NCBI RefSeq assembly: GCF_007860075.1
Contig: NZ_SJPP01000001.1
Location: forward strand, 1,510,501 to 1,574,500
Length of the DNA stretch: 64,000 bases
From: Symmachiella macrocystis
GTDB lineage: Bacteria > Planctomycetota > Planctomycetia > Planctomycetales > Planctomycetaceae
Direction: 5' to 3'
Part shown: positions 56,284 to 64,000 of the stretch, piece after piece
Layout of the letters: the number at the start of each line of letters is the position of its first letter
Numbering within the stretch: the stretch's first letter is position 1
Made by a program: the position numbers and the translations under genes
The notes under the pieces: model-generated
The model's database searches: none
Told to the model about the DNA's origin: nothing
What the model saw: only the letters and a program-made list of their open reading frames with translations

Positions 56284-58644
56284 ATGAAAAGACGAAATGT
56301 GTTCCTTGGGGCGTTTACTTTGCTGATGCTCTCCGTCCTGAGTGCCACGGTCGCCATGGCCCAAAAGGCTCAGGTCGACCGTACCGAACTTCCTCTCAAG
56401 GGACCGTGGTATCCCCCCATCACAACGCTTGATGCACGGGATGCTAAGGCGCCGCCAGTTTTCGAAGTCAAAGCGCCCAAGGATGCTCCGAATGTTGTGA
56501 TCATCCTGCTTGATGACCTTGGCTTCGGCGGCACGGGCGCGACGGGAAGCGTCTTGCCAACACCGCACTTCGACAAGCTCGCCAGGAACGGGCTGTTGTA
56601 TAACCAGTTCCACACCACGGCGCTTTGCTCGCCGACGCGGCAAGCCTTGATCACCGGTCGCAATCACCATTCGTGCAACCAGGCCAAGATCACGGAAGTC
56701 GCGACTTCTTTTCCAGGCGCAACAGGTATGTTGCCGAACGACATCGCCACAGTCGCTGAGACGCTCAGGCTCAACGGCTACAGCACAGCGGCATATGGCA
56801 AGCACCATGAAACAGCCGTTTGGGAAATCAGTCCTTCAGGACCATTTACGCGCTGGCCCAACTTTGTCGGTTTCGATGAGTTCTACGGATTCATGGGAGG
56901 TGAAACCAATCAATGGTCGCCGGCGGTCTATCACAATCTGAATCGCGTGGAGACGCCGGACGATCCCGACTACCATTTCATGAACGACATGGCAACGAAA
57001 TCCATTGAGTGGATGCGTTTCCAACAGGCACTCACACCCGATAAGCCGTTCTTTGTTTACTTCGCTCCAGGGGCGGTGCATGCACCACATCACGTGCCAA
57101 AATCGTATATCGACAAACAGAAGGGACGCTTCGATGAAGGTTGGGACGTGATCCGTGAACGGATCTTTGAGCAACAGAAAAAACTGGGGGTCATCCCAGC
57201 CGATACGAAGCTTGCCAAAAAGCCCGATGATATCAAGGACTGGTCCGAGCTCTCAGACAAAGAGAAAAAACTCTACGCCCGTCAGGCCGAAGTCTTCTCC
57301 GCGTTCCTGGACATGACCGACTACGAAACGGGTCGCGTCATCCAGGCGATCGAAGATATGGGCGAACTTGACAACACGTTGATCTTCTATATCGCAGGCG
57401 ACAACGGTACCAGCGCCGAAGGCGGGATGACTGGGCTGTACAATGAGATGACGTACTTCAATGCTGAACCGCAAGGTTCGGACATTGACGTGATGCTGAA
57501 GCACTATGACAACTGGGGTGATCCATCCACCTACCCGCATATGGCGGCCGGTTGGGCGGTCGCATTCGATTCGCCGTTTACGTGGACCAAGCAAGTCGCG
57601 TCCAATTATGGCGGCACGCGCAACGCGATGGTGGTGCATTGGCCGGAACGTATTAAAGCGAAAGGCGAGATCCGCTCGCAGTGGCACCACGTGATCGACA
57701 TCGCACCCACCATTCTTGAAGCGGCTGGATTGCCTCAACCGCGAATCGTGAACGGCGTGCCGCAGCGGCCGATCGAAGGAACCAGTATGGCCTACACTTG
57801 GGACTATCCAAATGCGCCAAGTCAACATACGACCCAGTACTTCGAGATGTTCGGTAACCGTGGCATCTACTTCGATGGCTGGTTTGCCGGCACGGTTCAC
57901 GTCAAGCCTTGGGCAAATCCCGAAAACCGGTTCCCGGAAGATACATGGGAACTCTACCACGTCGCCGAAGACTTCAGCATGTCAACGGATCTAGCCAAGC
58001 AGCATCCCGACATCCTCGCCAAGCTGCAACAAGTATTTCTCGGTGAAGCGGTTAAGTACAAAGTGCTGCCACTGGACGACCGCCGACAGGAACTATTCAA
58101 CCCCAAACTGGCCGGCCGCCCAGACCTGATGTTTGGTCGCAAAGAACTAACGTTGTACGAAGGGATGGACGGATTGCTCGAAAATGATTTCATCAACGTC
58201 AAGAACACGTCGTTTGAAATCGTTGCCGAGGTTGATAGCGGAGACAAACCGGTCAACGGAGTCATTGTCGCTCAAGGTGGTCGCTTCGGCGGTTGGTCAC
58301 TGCATGTCAAAGACGGCATTCCAAGATACACCTACAACTATCTGGGCCTTGAGCATTCTGTCGCCGCTGGCAAGACCAAACTACCCAACGGTAAATCCAC
58401 CGTAAAAATGGACTTTGCCTATAAGGGTGGAAAGAAACCAGGAGCAGGCGGCACAGCCACCCTCTACGTAAACGGTAAGTCAGTCGCGTCGACTAAAATC
58501 CCCAAAACGGAGTTCTCTGTCTTTTCAGCGGACGAATCAGCTGGGGTGGGCATCGACATGGAAACGCCTGTGTCGGAAGAGTACGACCGCTCCGGCAGCA
58601 AGTTCACGGGCAAGATTGACAAGGTGACAATCACGCTGAAGTGA
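56284..58644 (+). CDS. Exported arylsulfatase-family enzyme
   Basis: The ATG at 56284 has GGAG six bases upstream; the product has 786 residues with a signal peptide ending near VAMAQ. The sulfatase core begins PNVVIILLDDLGFGGTG (metal ligands Asp77, Asp78). The formylglycine motif CSPTR (Cys115) is present in TTALCSPTRQALITG, with HHETAVWEISP and GDNGTSAEGG further on. A C-terminal beta-sandwich (about 650-786) with GGWSLHVKDG and FTGKIDKVTITLK is like those of long arylsulfatases. It removes sulfate from a glycan or aryl ester in the periplasm, and needs a formylglycine-generating enzyme elsewhere. Confidence 0.93.
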   Translation: MKRRNVFLGAFTLLMLSVLSATVAMAQKAQVDRTELPLKGPWYPPITTLDARDAKAPPVFEVKAPKDAPNVVIILLDDLGFGGTGATGSVLPTPHFDKLARNGLLYNQFHTTALCSPTRQALITGRNHHSCNQAKITEVATSFPGATGMLPNDIATVAETLRLNGYSTAAYGKHHETAVWEISPSGPFTRWPNFVGFDEFYGFMGGETNQWSPAVYHNLNRVETPDDPDYHFMNDMATKSIEWMRFQQALTPDKPFFVYFAPGAVHAPHHVPKSYIDKQKGRFDEGWDVIRERIFEQQKKLGVIPADTKLAKKPDDIKDWSELSDKEKKLYARQAEVFSAFLDMTDYETGRVIQAIEDMGELDNTLIFYIAGDNGTSAEGGMTGLYNEMTYFNAEPQGSDIDVMLKHYDNWGDPSTYPHMAAGWAVAFDSPFTWTKQVASNYGGTRNAMVVHWPERIKAKGEIRSQWHHVIDIAPTILEAAGLPQPRIVNGVPQRPIEGTSMAYTWDYPNAPSQHTTQYFEMFGNRGIYFDGWFAGTVHVKPWANPENRFPEDTWELYHVAEDFSMSTDLAKQHPDILAKLQQVFLGEAVKYKVLPLDDRRQELFNPKLAGRPDLMFGRKELTLYEGMDGLLENDFINVKNTSFEIVAEVDSGDKPVNGVIVAQGGRFGGWSLHVKDGIPRYTYNYLGLEHSVAAGKTKLPNGKSTVKMDFAYKGGKKPGAGGTATLYVNGKSVASTKIPKTEFSVFSADESAGVGIDMETPVSEEYDRSGSKFTGKIDKVTITLK

Positions 58645-59019
58645 AGTCACGTGCCAAAAACCGCTATTCACACGGCTGGGGCACCGTGTCCCGGTCGTGT
58701 GATGGTTTGCGGCATCCGTTTGCGAGCAAGCGTCGAGTGCATCGCGATGCACCTTCCGAGGCAGGACGATTGATCCTCCTCACAAAAACAGCGCTGCAAT
58801 GCTCTTGCATCCGACACCCCCCCCGACACGCAAACGCCGACCACTCGCCTTCGATGCGCGTCGCTGCGTCATATGTCTTTCGGTCGGCTATTCTCACCGC
58901 AGAGGACACAGAGCAGCGCGGAGGGGGCTATTGGTGATCGAAATGTTGATGTGCGAAGAAACTATGGGCGGGAGGCTGCCCTACGGCACTTTGGACCGTG
59001 CGTTTTCGTCAATAATTAC
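58645..59019. other. Intergenic region without recognised gene
   Basis: The 375 bases hold only short frames with no family features. GCAGAGGACACAGAGCAGCGCGGAG (about 58899-58923, no function known) looks like part of a common planctomycetal intergenic phrase. Confidence 0.3.
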
Positions 59020-59628
59020 CTATTGATCACGCCGTGTCTGCCGAAACCACTTCGCAGCCTCTTTGCTTAACCGACTTGGCCATTCCGGTGAGCCAATAAC
59101 ATACCAACTTTCGAATCTCCCATTTGCGTCGAGTCGAATCACCAATTGCTCGTCAACCATATCACTATCTACGCCGAATGATTCTAACCCTTCCGGTGGA
59201 TAATACGCACCAATATCGTAAATCAAGTCCCACTCATATTCATCTCCATAATGTCCCTCGCCGTTTCGGACATAATAGGTGCCATCCGAAGACAACACGT
59301 TGTTGAATGTGGAATGGCGTCTTTCCTCACTCCACGTCGGCGACTCTCCCAGAATCGCTTCAATCTGTTGCCTATTTTTGCCCACAAGGTGATTTGAAAC
59401 CAAGTCATTAATCATTCTCTGAGGAATGGTAAATGCCTTCGCATCGCGCCGGGGGACATCGTTGGGATCCCAGGCCACCCACGTCTCCGATGCGAACGGA
59501 AGTTCATCGATCTTCGGTCGCAGCAAAACGATGCCGAAGACAACGAACAGCACCATTGCGATTAAGACGCTTCCGGCCAAAAAACGCCTCAAACTCCCAC
59601 TTCTCTTCAGATCATTTAACTCGTTCAT
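59020..59628 (-). CDS. Membrane-anchored hypothetical protein
   Basis: The ATG at 59628 gives 202 residues; a longer frame upstream has no coding character. One membrane helix (FLAGSVLIAMVLFVVFGIVLL, about 16-35) is followed by a soluble part with IPQRMINDLVSNHLVGKNRQQIEAILGESP. That segment resembles the SmpA/OmlA-like or BamE-like turn used in small periplasmic proteins (MxxxEVxxLLGxP). A beta-rich end follows. Function is unknown. Confidence 0.65.
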   Translation of the reverse strand: MNELNDLKRSGSLRRFLAGSVLIAMVLFVVFGIVLLRPKIDELPFASETWVAWDPNDVPRRDAKAFTIPQRMINDLVSNHLVGKNRQQIEAILGESPTWSEERRHSTFNNVLSSDGTYYVRNGEGHYGDEYEWDLIYDIGAYYPPEGLESFGVDSDMVDEQLVIRLDANGRFESWYVIGSPEWPSRLSKEAAKWFRQTRRDQ

Positions 59629-59737
59629 TGGGTTATCGTTTCTGTTTTCGTCTATACTTCTTTCGCTCAAACTGAATCTCTTATAGAGTGAATTGAGGAC
59701 GTAGCCGGTGATCGATGATTGAGGGCCACCAAACATT

Positions 59738-59902
59738 CTACATTGTGGGTTCAGGGAAGCGAAGGTTGTGGGCGCCGCCCGCGCAACGCACTTTGCGAAA
59801 AAGGCATTTCTGCAGATTAACAACCCAAAGTTCGCCGCCTTCACGATCACGCCCTAGAACGGCAAGCCGCTCCTCGGGACGAAATTCAATAACACTTTGC
59901 AT
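59738..59902 (-). CDS. Short frame, possible small protein or remnant
   Basis: A 54-codon frame reads MQSVIEFRPEERLAVLGRD... through ...GGELWVVNLQKCLFRKVRC and ends PEPTM. A TTG 11 codons upstream lies 4 bases past the FAD enzyme stop. The phrase looks protein-like (a beta-propeller-like strand pair) but no domain or start signal is clear. Confidence 0.3.
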   Translation of the reverse strand: MQSVIEFRPEERLAVLGRDREGGELWVVNLQKCLFRKVRCAGGAHNLRFPEPTM

Positions 59903-59938
59903 CGCAGTCTGAATTCTGATTTCCCCGCAAGCCAATTA

Positions 59939-62668
59939 TCATTCGGCACCCCCATTCACAAACCCATCAAGGTCCTCCAGCCGAATCTTCAACACCTCTA
60001 CGCTCTGCTTCCCGCCCGAAAATGCCACCAGTAGATGCCCCTCGTGCTCGATCACGTGGGGGTAGTCGATGCGGCGGCCGCCGATCAGGTAGCCCATGCG
60101 GGTGAAGACCAGGCCGTCGTCGCTGATCGAGAGGACCAGCGGGTCGCGTTTTTTGGGGTTGGCGTTGGAGACCAGGACGTAGCGGCCATCTTTAAGGCGC
60201 AGACCGTTGATCTTGGAGGTGGCGTCGGGGAAATCGGTCTTGGTCGGCCTGCTCCAGGTCCGGCCGTTGTCGACTGAAAACGAACGGTACAAAAATCCGC
60301 TGCGGCGGTTGTCGCGGAACAGTGCCATCAAATTGCCGTCGGGCAATTGCCACCAAAACGGTTCCTCCGCCGACAGTTCGCTACTCGAACCGAGCACCGG
60401 AAACGACTCCCATTGGTCGATGCCTTCCACGCCGCCGACGAGAAACTGCACGCCCGCTTTTTTGTAATTGTACGGGCGTCGTGACATCATCCATTGGCCG
60501 GTGGGGATTTTTTGGGGCGGGAAGTTATTGATCGCATTGTCATAAATGACCCCCTGGTCCTCCCAGGTTTCGTCAGCAGGATTCAGGCGAAAGGCGTGTA
60601 GTTCCAGCCCCGGTCCGAAGAACCCAGCGGCTTCATCCAGCGAGGCCAGCGCTAATAATTCGCCGTCGCGCTGCCAGAACCCGCGCGAAATCCACCGCCA
60701 CCCCTTAGTGGTCCGTGTGTTGTAATGCTCTGAATCGGGACCGGAGTTGGGTGGGATTGGTGTGAGGAATTTTGGCGCGCTCCATTTCAATCCGTCGGGA
60801 CTAGTGGCGAATTTCACCCGCTGCCCGACACGGTCTTCGACACCCGGTCCGTCACTCCACATCGCCCAATACTTGCCGCCGTGATGCACCAGGTAGTTGT
60901 GTTGATTGACTCCTTTCGATTTGCGCACGTCATTGACCACGGTGTGCTGGCTTTTGATGCGGGGTAGTTTGGCGAAATCGATCGTGTGCGGATCGTCCGG
61001 CACCCAATCGGCTTTGAGCATCACCGGTGAGAGCGGATTGTCTTTGGGGTGCGGCGCCGTGGCAGTGCTGTGCCGTAGGACTTGGCCTCGTTGCGCCAAG
61101 CGATCTTGCAGTTGTCCGATGGGAACAGCGCGGGGTGCGACGTTTTTCTCGACGGCAAGGTCAGCGGCGGCGCCGGCGGCTTGGCCGAGCGCCATCCAGG
61201 TGGGTTCCATGCGAATCGACGAAAACCCGACGTGCGTCGTCGAAGCAGCGACCGGCACAATCAAACCGTCGATCGTTTTGGGAATCATTATGCGGTAAGG
61301 AATTTCATACGGCCGCGTGATGTGATCCAGCATGCCGAGATAACCTTCGAGCACGATCGTGTCTCCCGGTTGTCGTTTGCGGCAGGGGAAACTATCGATG
61401 GGAAACTCACCGACAGCGATGCTGTCGTCGTGATGACGCGGCGTGTTGTCTTGGCCGTCGCCGGTGATGTCATGTTCGGTCAGCGTGTACTCACCGATCA
61501 ACCGCCGAGCTTCACGGACGTAAAGCTGAAACGGGAAATGCCCGTTGTCCGCGAATTCATCCTGCGCCAGATGCAGTTGGTTAGCCAATTTGCGATGAGC
61601 GGCCGGGACTTCGTCGTCGTTTTGCAAAAACCACAAAAGGCCCAATGCCAAATTGCGGTGCCGCGCACGGATCCGCTGGCGGGTTTCTTCGTCGCCTTCT
61701 ACATAGCCCGCATTTTCTTCGGGAAAGGGAAATCCCAACGGGCGGGGATTGATGTTCACGTCGGATTTATTGTTGGGAATCTCCGTGACCGATAGCGCCC
61801 GTACCAGCGTGCCGAAGTGCGCCGGATTGTAACCGCGGCCCGGTTTATACGATTTCGGTGCGTCCAACCGTCCCGCTTTGAGGTCGTCGAAGTAGCCCAG
61901 ATAGTTTGTGCGGTCATAGTCGGCCGGCGGCTCGGTGAGCGGATGGACGTTGGCCGGATCGGTCGTTAAGCAGAGGCGATAGGTGTAGGCGGGCAGCCGA
62001 TCGTCCGCCTCGCCGGTCGTGCCGGGCAGGATGGTTTTGTTTTGGTAGTCAAAATAAATCACCCCTGCATGCGGCTCATTGAATTCCTCGCGCGATTCGC
62101 GGCCGATGCGGAACTTTGCCCCGGCAGCAGCATACAGGTCGCCTTCGTAGGTCGCATCGATGAAGACCTTTGCTGAGAGCGTTCGCGATTCATCCGATTT
62201 GCGATTCACGATTTCGACAGCGACCAGGCGGTTGTTGGTGACGGTCGCCGACTTGAGCCGCCAGCCTTTAAGCACGGTGATCGTGGGGACTTCGCGCAAC
62301 ATCTCATCGAGCACGTCTTCGGCGACCGAAGGCTCATAGTAATAACCGTCGCGACATTTTTTTACGTTTTCATGATCGCGGCCGTAGGTGCGAACGTAGT
62401 GTTCGCGAACGCGCGCAATGTATTCGGTGAAGATTCCGCCGACCATCTCACGGTGTTCGATGTCGCTCTTGCCCAGCCCACCGGTCATCATGCCACCGAC
62501 GTGGTCGTGGTATTCAACAAGCGTCACGTTTCGCCCTGCCCTCCCGGCAGCAATCGCCGCTGTGATCCCCCCCGGCGTGCCGCCGATAACGACGACGTCG
62601 GGTTTGGCGGCGTGGACTGAGGTGGCGGAGAGTAGGCAGATCAGAGTTGCGAGTAAACTTCGGAACAT
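59939..62668 (-). CDS. Exported FAD-dependent oxidoreductase fused to a sialidase-like domain
   Basis: The ATG at 62668 follows AAGGA at 9 bases; the product has 909 residues with a signal peptide ending near VHAAK. The N-terminal part (about 22-540) is an FAD_oxidored-type domain: VVIGGTPGGITAAIAAG is the nucleotide loop, and GGMMTGGLGKSDI and VPVAASTTHVGFSSIRMEPTWMALGQAAGAAA are typical. The C-terminal part (about 580-905) reads as an exo-sialidase-like propeller with SVDNGRTWSRP, an Asp-box-like repeat, and SPDGLKWSAP. It probably acts on a glycan-linked substrate outside the cytoplasm. Cofactor loading before export is required. Whether both parts are active is unknown. Confidence 0.85.
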   Translation of the reverse strand: MFRSLLATLICLLSATSVHAAKPDVVVIGGTPGGITAAIAAGRAGRNVTLVEYHDHVGGMMTGGLGKSDIEHREMVGGIFTEYIARVREHYVRTYGRDHENVKKCRDGYYYEPSVAEDVLDEMLREVPTITVLKGWRLKSATVTNNRLVAVEIVNRKSDESRTLSAKVFIDATYEGDLYAAAGAKFRIGRESREEFNEPHAGVIYFDYQNKTILPGTTGEADDRLPAYTYRLCLTTDPANVHPLTEPPADYDRTNYLGYFDDLKAGRLDAPKSYKPGRGYNPAHFGTLVRALSVTEIPNNKSDVNINPRPLGFPFPEENAGYVEGDEETRQRIRARHRNLALGLLWFLQNDDEVPAAHRKLANQLHLAQDEFADNGHFPFQLYVREARRLIGEYTLTEHDITGDGQDNTPRHHDDSIAVGEFPIDSFPCRKRQPGDTIVLEGYLGMLDHITRPYEIPYRIMIPKTIDGLIVPVAASTTHVGFSSIRMEPTWMALGQAAGAAADLAVEKNVAPRAVPIGQLQDRLAQRGQVLRHSTATAPHPKDNPLSPVMLKADWVPDDPHTIDFAKLPRIKSQHTVVNDVRKSKGVNQHNYLVHHGGKYWAMWSDGPGVEDRVGQRVKFATSPDGLKWSAPKFLTPIPPNSGPDSEHYNTRTTKGWRWISRGFWQRDGELLALASLDEAAGFFGPGLELHAFRLNPADETWEDQGVIYDNAINNFPPQKIPTGQWMMSRRPYNYKKAGVQFLVGGVEGIDQWESFPVLGSSSELSAEEPFWWQLPDGNLMALFRDNRRSGFLYRSFSVDNGRTWSRPTKTDFPDATSKINGLRLKDGRYVLVSNANPKKRDPLVLSISDDGLVFTRMGYLIGGRRIDYPHVIEHEGHLLVAFSGGKQSVEVLKIRLEDLDGFVNGGAE

Positions 62669-63020
62669 AGTCGAGAATCCTTGAAACAAAGTAGCGACCG
62701 CGCGCGGCGGTGTTATCGTACGGTCAGCGCAGTTGGCAATATCTCATGATACGCGTTTGGATTGGCAATCGCGAACCGTGAAGGCGTAATAACAGCAATT
62801 TGTGAGTCTGGCAATCTGCGGGTGCAGGAGCATCACTCACAACGGAACCGGGTGGCAGCGATTGCAAAAGGCAATCGGTGTGCCGCAGGCACAAGAAGCC
62901 GCGATTAACGCGTGCAGTGTTTCGCAAAGTCCTCAATCAAATCTGCGCGGCAATTGCGGGTTCCTGCGGGCTGCGCCCGCCCCGAACTATTTTTAGGCGA
63001 GCGGCTATTGCGAAGGCCGT
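62669..63020. other. Intergenic region without recognised gene
   Basis: The 352 bases contain GC-rich short palindromes (GGCAATTGCGGG and CCGCAGG-like) but no gene I can support. Confidence 0.3.
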
Positions 63021-63311
63021 TCACCCCGCCTCGGCCGGTTCGATCTCGTCCTCAGCCAAGCAAATCATCAGGTGGTACAACTGTTTTTGTTCGCAGAATT
63101 GCAGATACTCGGCCGGCATTCTGTCGAGGGTTTTTTGGTCCCATTCGACCATGTATTTGCGGGGCGGTTTTTTCTTGGCGACCTCGGCGATTGCGCCGGT
63201 CCAGCCCGCCAAGGGGAAGTCGGGCATGTCGGGAGACGTGACGCCCTCTTTGACCCGCACGAGGGTGCCAATCGCAATTCCGGAAGAGCCTGCTGCGCGC
63301 TTTTTTGCCAT
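63021..63311 (-). CDS. Small conserved hypothetical protein
   Basis: From the ATG at 63311 the product has 96 residues. A basic N-terminus (MAKKRAAGS) is followed by a small beta-barrel-like stretch, with GTLVRVKEGVTSPDMPDFPLAG and WTGAIAEVAKKKPPRKYMVEW. The end is EYLQFCEQKQLYHLMICLAEDEIEPAE. The pattern is SH3- or Sm-like but I recognise no family. An ATG at 63335 is an alternative start. Confidence 0.65.
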   Translation of the reverse strand: MAKKRAAGSSGIAIGTLVRVKEGVTSPDMPDFPLAGWTGAIAEVAKKKPPRKYMVEWDQKTLDRMPAEYLQFCEQKQLYHLMICLAEDEIEPAEAG

Positions 63312-63583
63312 TCTGCCGCGTCCATCATTTTTCATTGGGGGACATTCGGACGATGCACCGAAAACGAGCAACGCTGGAACTTGTTCGCCCATTCCCGATC
63401 CAGGCCGGTCATTGGTCTATCAGGTTACAAAAATTCGCTCGTCTCGTCCAACCGGTCGTTTTAAGATAAGCACCACCCGGCTGTCGATGGCAAACGTTTG
63501 GTGTTCCCGCGCGTGGGGGAAATTTGGTATCACATATCTCCTTAATCAAACATCCATCTGTCTAAAAACGACGGGCCGCTATT

Positions 63584-63652
63584 ATGAAATGTCCGCTATG
63601 CGAGCAAAAACAAGCCGTGCGACTCCGCGAGGTGCATTGTGTTGCGCTTTGA
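63584..63652 (+). CDS. 22-residue zinc-knuckle frame overlapping the next gene
   Basis: ATG at 63584 begins MKCPLCEQKQAVRLREVHC and ends VAL. It has a CPLC zinc knuckle and a later Cys. It overlaps the next frame by 14 bases, and GAGGTG in its coding sequence would serve as that gene's ribosome binding site. It may be a leader peptide, or the true N-terminus of the next protein joined by a +1 frameshift or sequence error. Confidence 0.4.
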   Translation: MKCPLCEQKQAVRLREVHCVAL

Positions 63653-63947
63653 AGAGACCGCGTTTTGGGTGTTGCATCGCGGCAAAGAATACGGCCCCTT
63701 TGACTACCAGTGGAGCAAGGATCTACACGGAATCGAATTGATGTTCGAGGGCGACAAATTCGGCGAGTTTATCGGCCAACACCAATTGCACGCCGATCTT
63801 TCCTACTATCAACTCCCCCGAAAAGTCGCAACAGTCGCCTCGATCGTCCTGGGCAGTGTGGTCTACGGCATTCGCCAAGGCTGGAATCACGAACGCCGCA
63901 TCCAGTTTGCCCACGAAAACCTACGCAATAAACCGAGCAGTTTGTGA
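63639..63947 (+). CDS. Small hypothetical protein
   Basis: The GTG at 63639 gives 102 residues, beginning MLRFEETAFWVLHRGKEYGPF. The motif FWVLHRGKEYGPFDYQWS and HGIELMFEGDKFGEFIG look like conserved planctomycetal protein sequence. A zinc-knuckle frame overlaps just upstream. Function unknown. Confidence 0.6.
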   Translation: MLRFEETAFWVLHRGKEYGPFDYQWSKDLHGIELMFEGDKFGEFIGQHQLHADLSYYQLPRKVATVASIVLGSVVYGIRQGWNHERRIQFAHENLRNKPSSL

Positions 63948-64000
63948 CTGGTGTCGGTTCGCTGATTGACGCCGCGCGATTTTGACGACCGTGCCGGGAA

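Noticed and set aside
62878-63741. 287-codon forward frame near the right end
   Set aside because: It overlaps the reverse-strand small protein and two other frames, and has no family features.

Overview
The window reads as a chromosomal segment of a Planctomycetota bacterium, probably of the Planctomycetaceae/Gimesia-like side, but the genus cannot be fixed from the sequence. Signs are a DUF1559 prepilin-like protein beside a small carboxypeptidase-regulatory-like lipoprotein, large exported multidomain enzymes (redoxin-cytochrome-copper oxygenase-EF-hand; FAD oxidoreductase-sialidase), a sulfatase, Tat-exported Gfo/Idh/MocA and VCBS-repeat proteins, an extended FlgI-like protein, and short GC-rich or ACGAAA-rich intergenic repeats. 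Most genes are GC-rich and widely spaced. I found no rRNA, tRNA, CRISPR array or transposase gene.

Left part (1-12 kb): the 3'-truncated smc gene, a FlgI-like lipoprotein with an inserted HEAT-repeat region that is translationally coupled to a tiny lipoprotein, mnmA, a HlyD-type membrane fusion protein, a degenerate ImmA/IrrE-type protein, an SDR oxidoreductase and an Arg/Gly-rich exported protein. Next (12-28 kb): an exported redoxin/cytochrome/copper-oxygenase protein, an exported protein of unknown function, a PD-(D/E)XK-like protein, an MsbA-type ABC exporter, the primary-type sigma factor with a clear terminator, then an operon of one ExbB/TolQ/MotA-type channel protein and two unequal TolR/MotB-type partners. 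That operon is the strongest candidate for an undescribed molecular machine here.

Middle (28-45 kb): a wax-synthase-like MBOAT protein with a small membrane partner, a LacI regulator with a ROK sugar kinase, the DUF1559 and lipoprotein pair, VCBS and Gfo/Idh/MocA proteins, a non-canonical Nramp transporter, efp divergent from epmB (EF-P and its lysine-modifying enzyme system), and a MoaD-like protein with a tungsten/molybdenum aldehyde:ferredoxin oxidoreductase-family enzyme. Right (45-64 kb): hrpA, followed by a lower-GC block with a 2OG-Fe(II) oxygenase and then a second, diverged copy of the last 33 codons of hrpA, a footprint of insertion or replacement at the hrpA 3' end. After it come a zinc-ribbon protein, gltS, metY, a cREC receiver protein, a TfoX-N protein, an RHH-type gene with a palindrome inside its promoter, a sulfatase, an FAD oxidoreductase-sialidase fusion and small conserved hypotheticals.

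Starts were chosen by Shine-Dalgarno spacing and signal-peptide position, and differ in many places from the longest open frame. Function calls rest on recognised motifs read by eye. No database search was possible.
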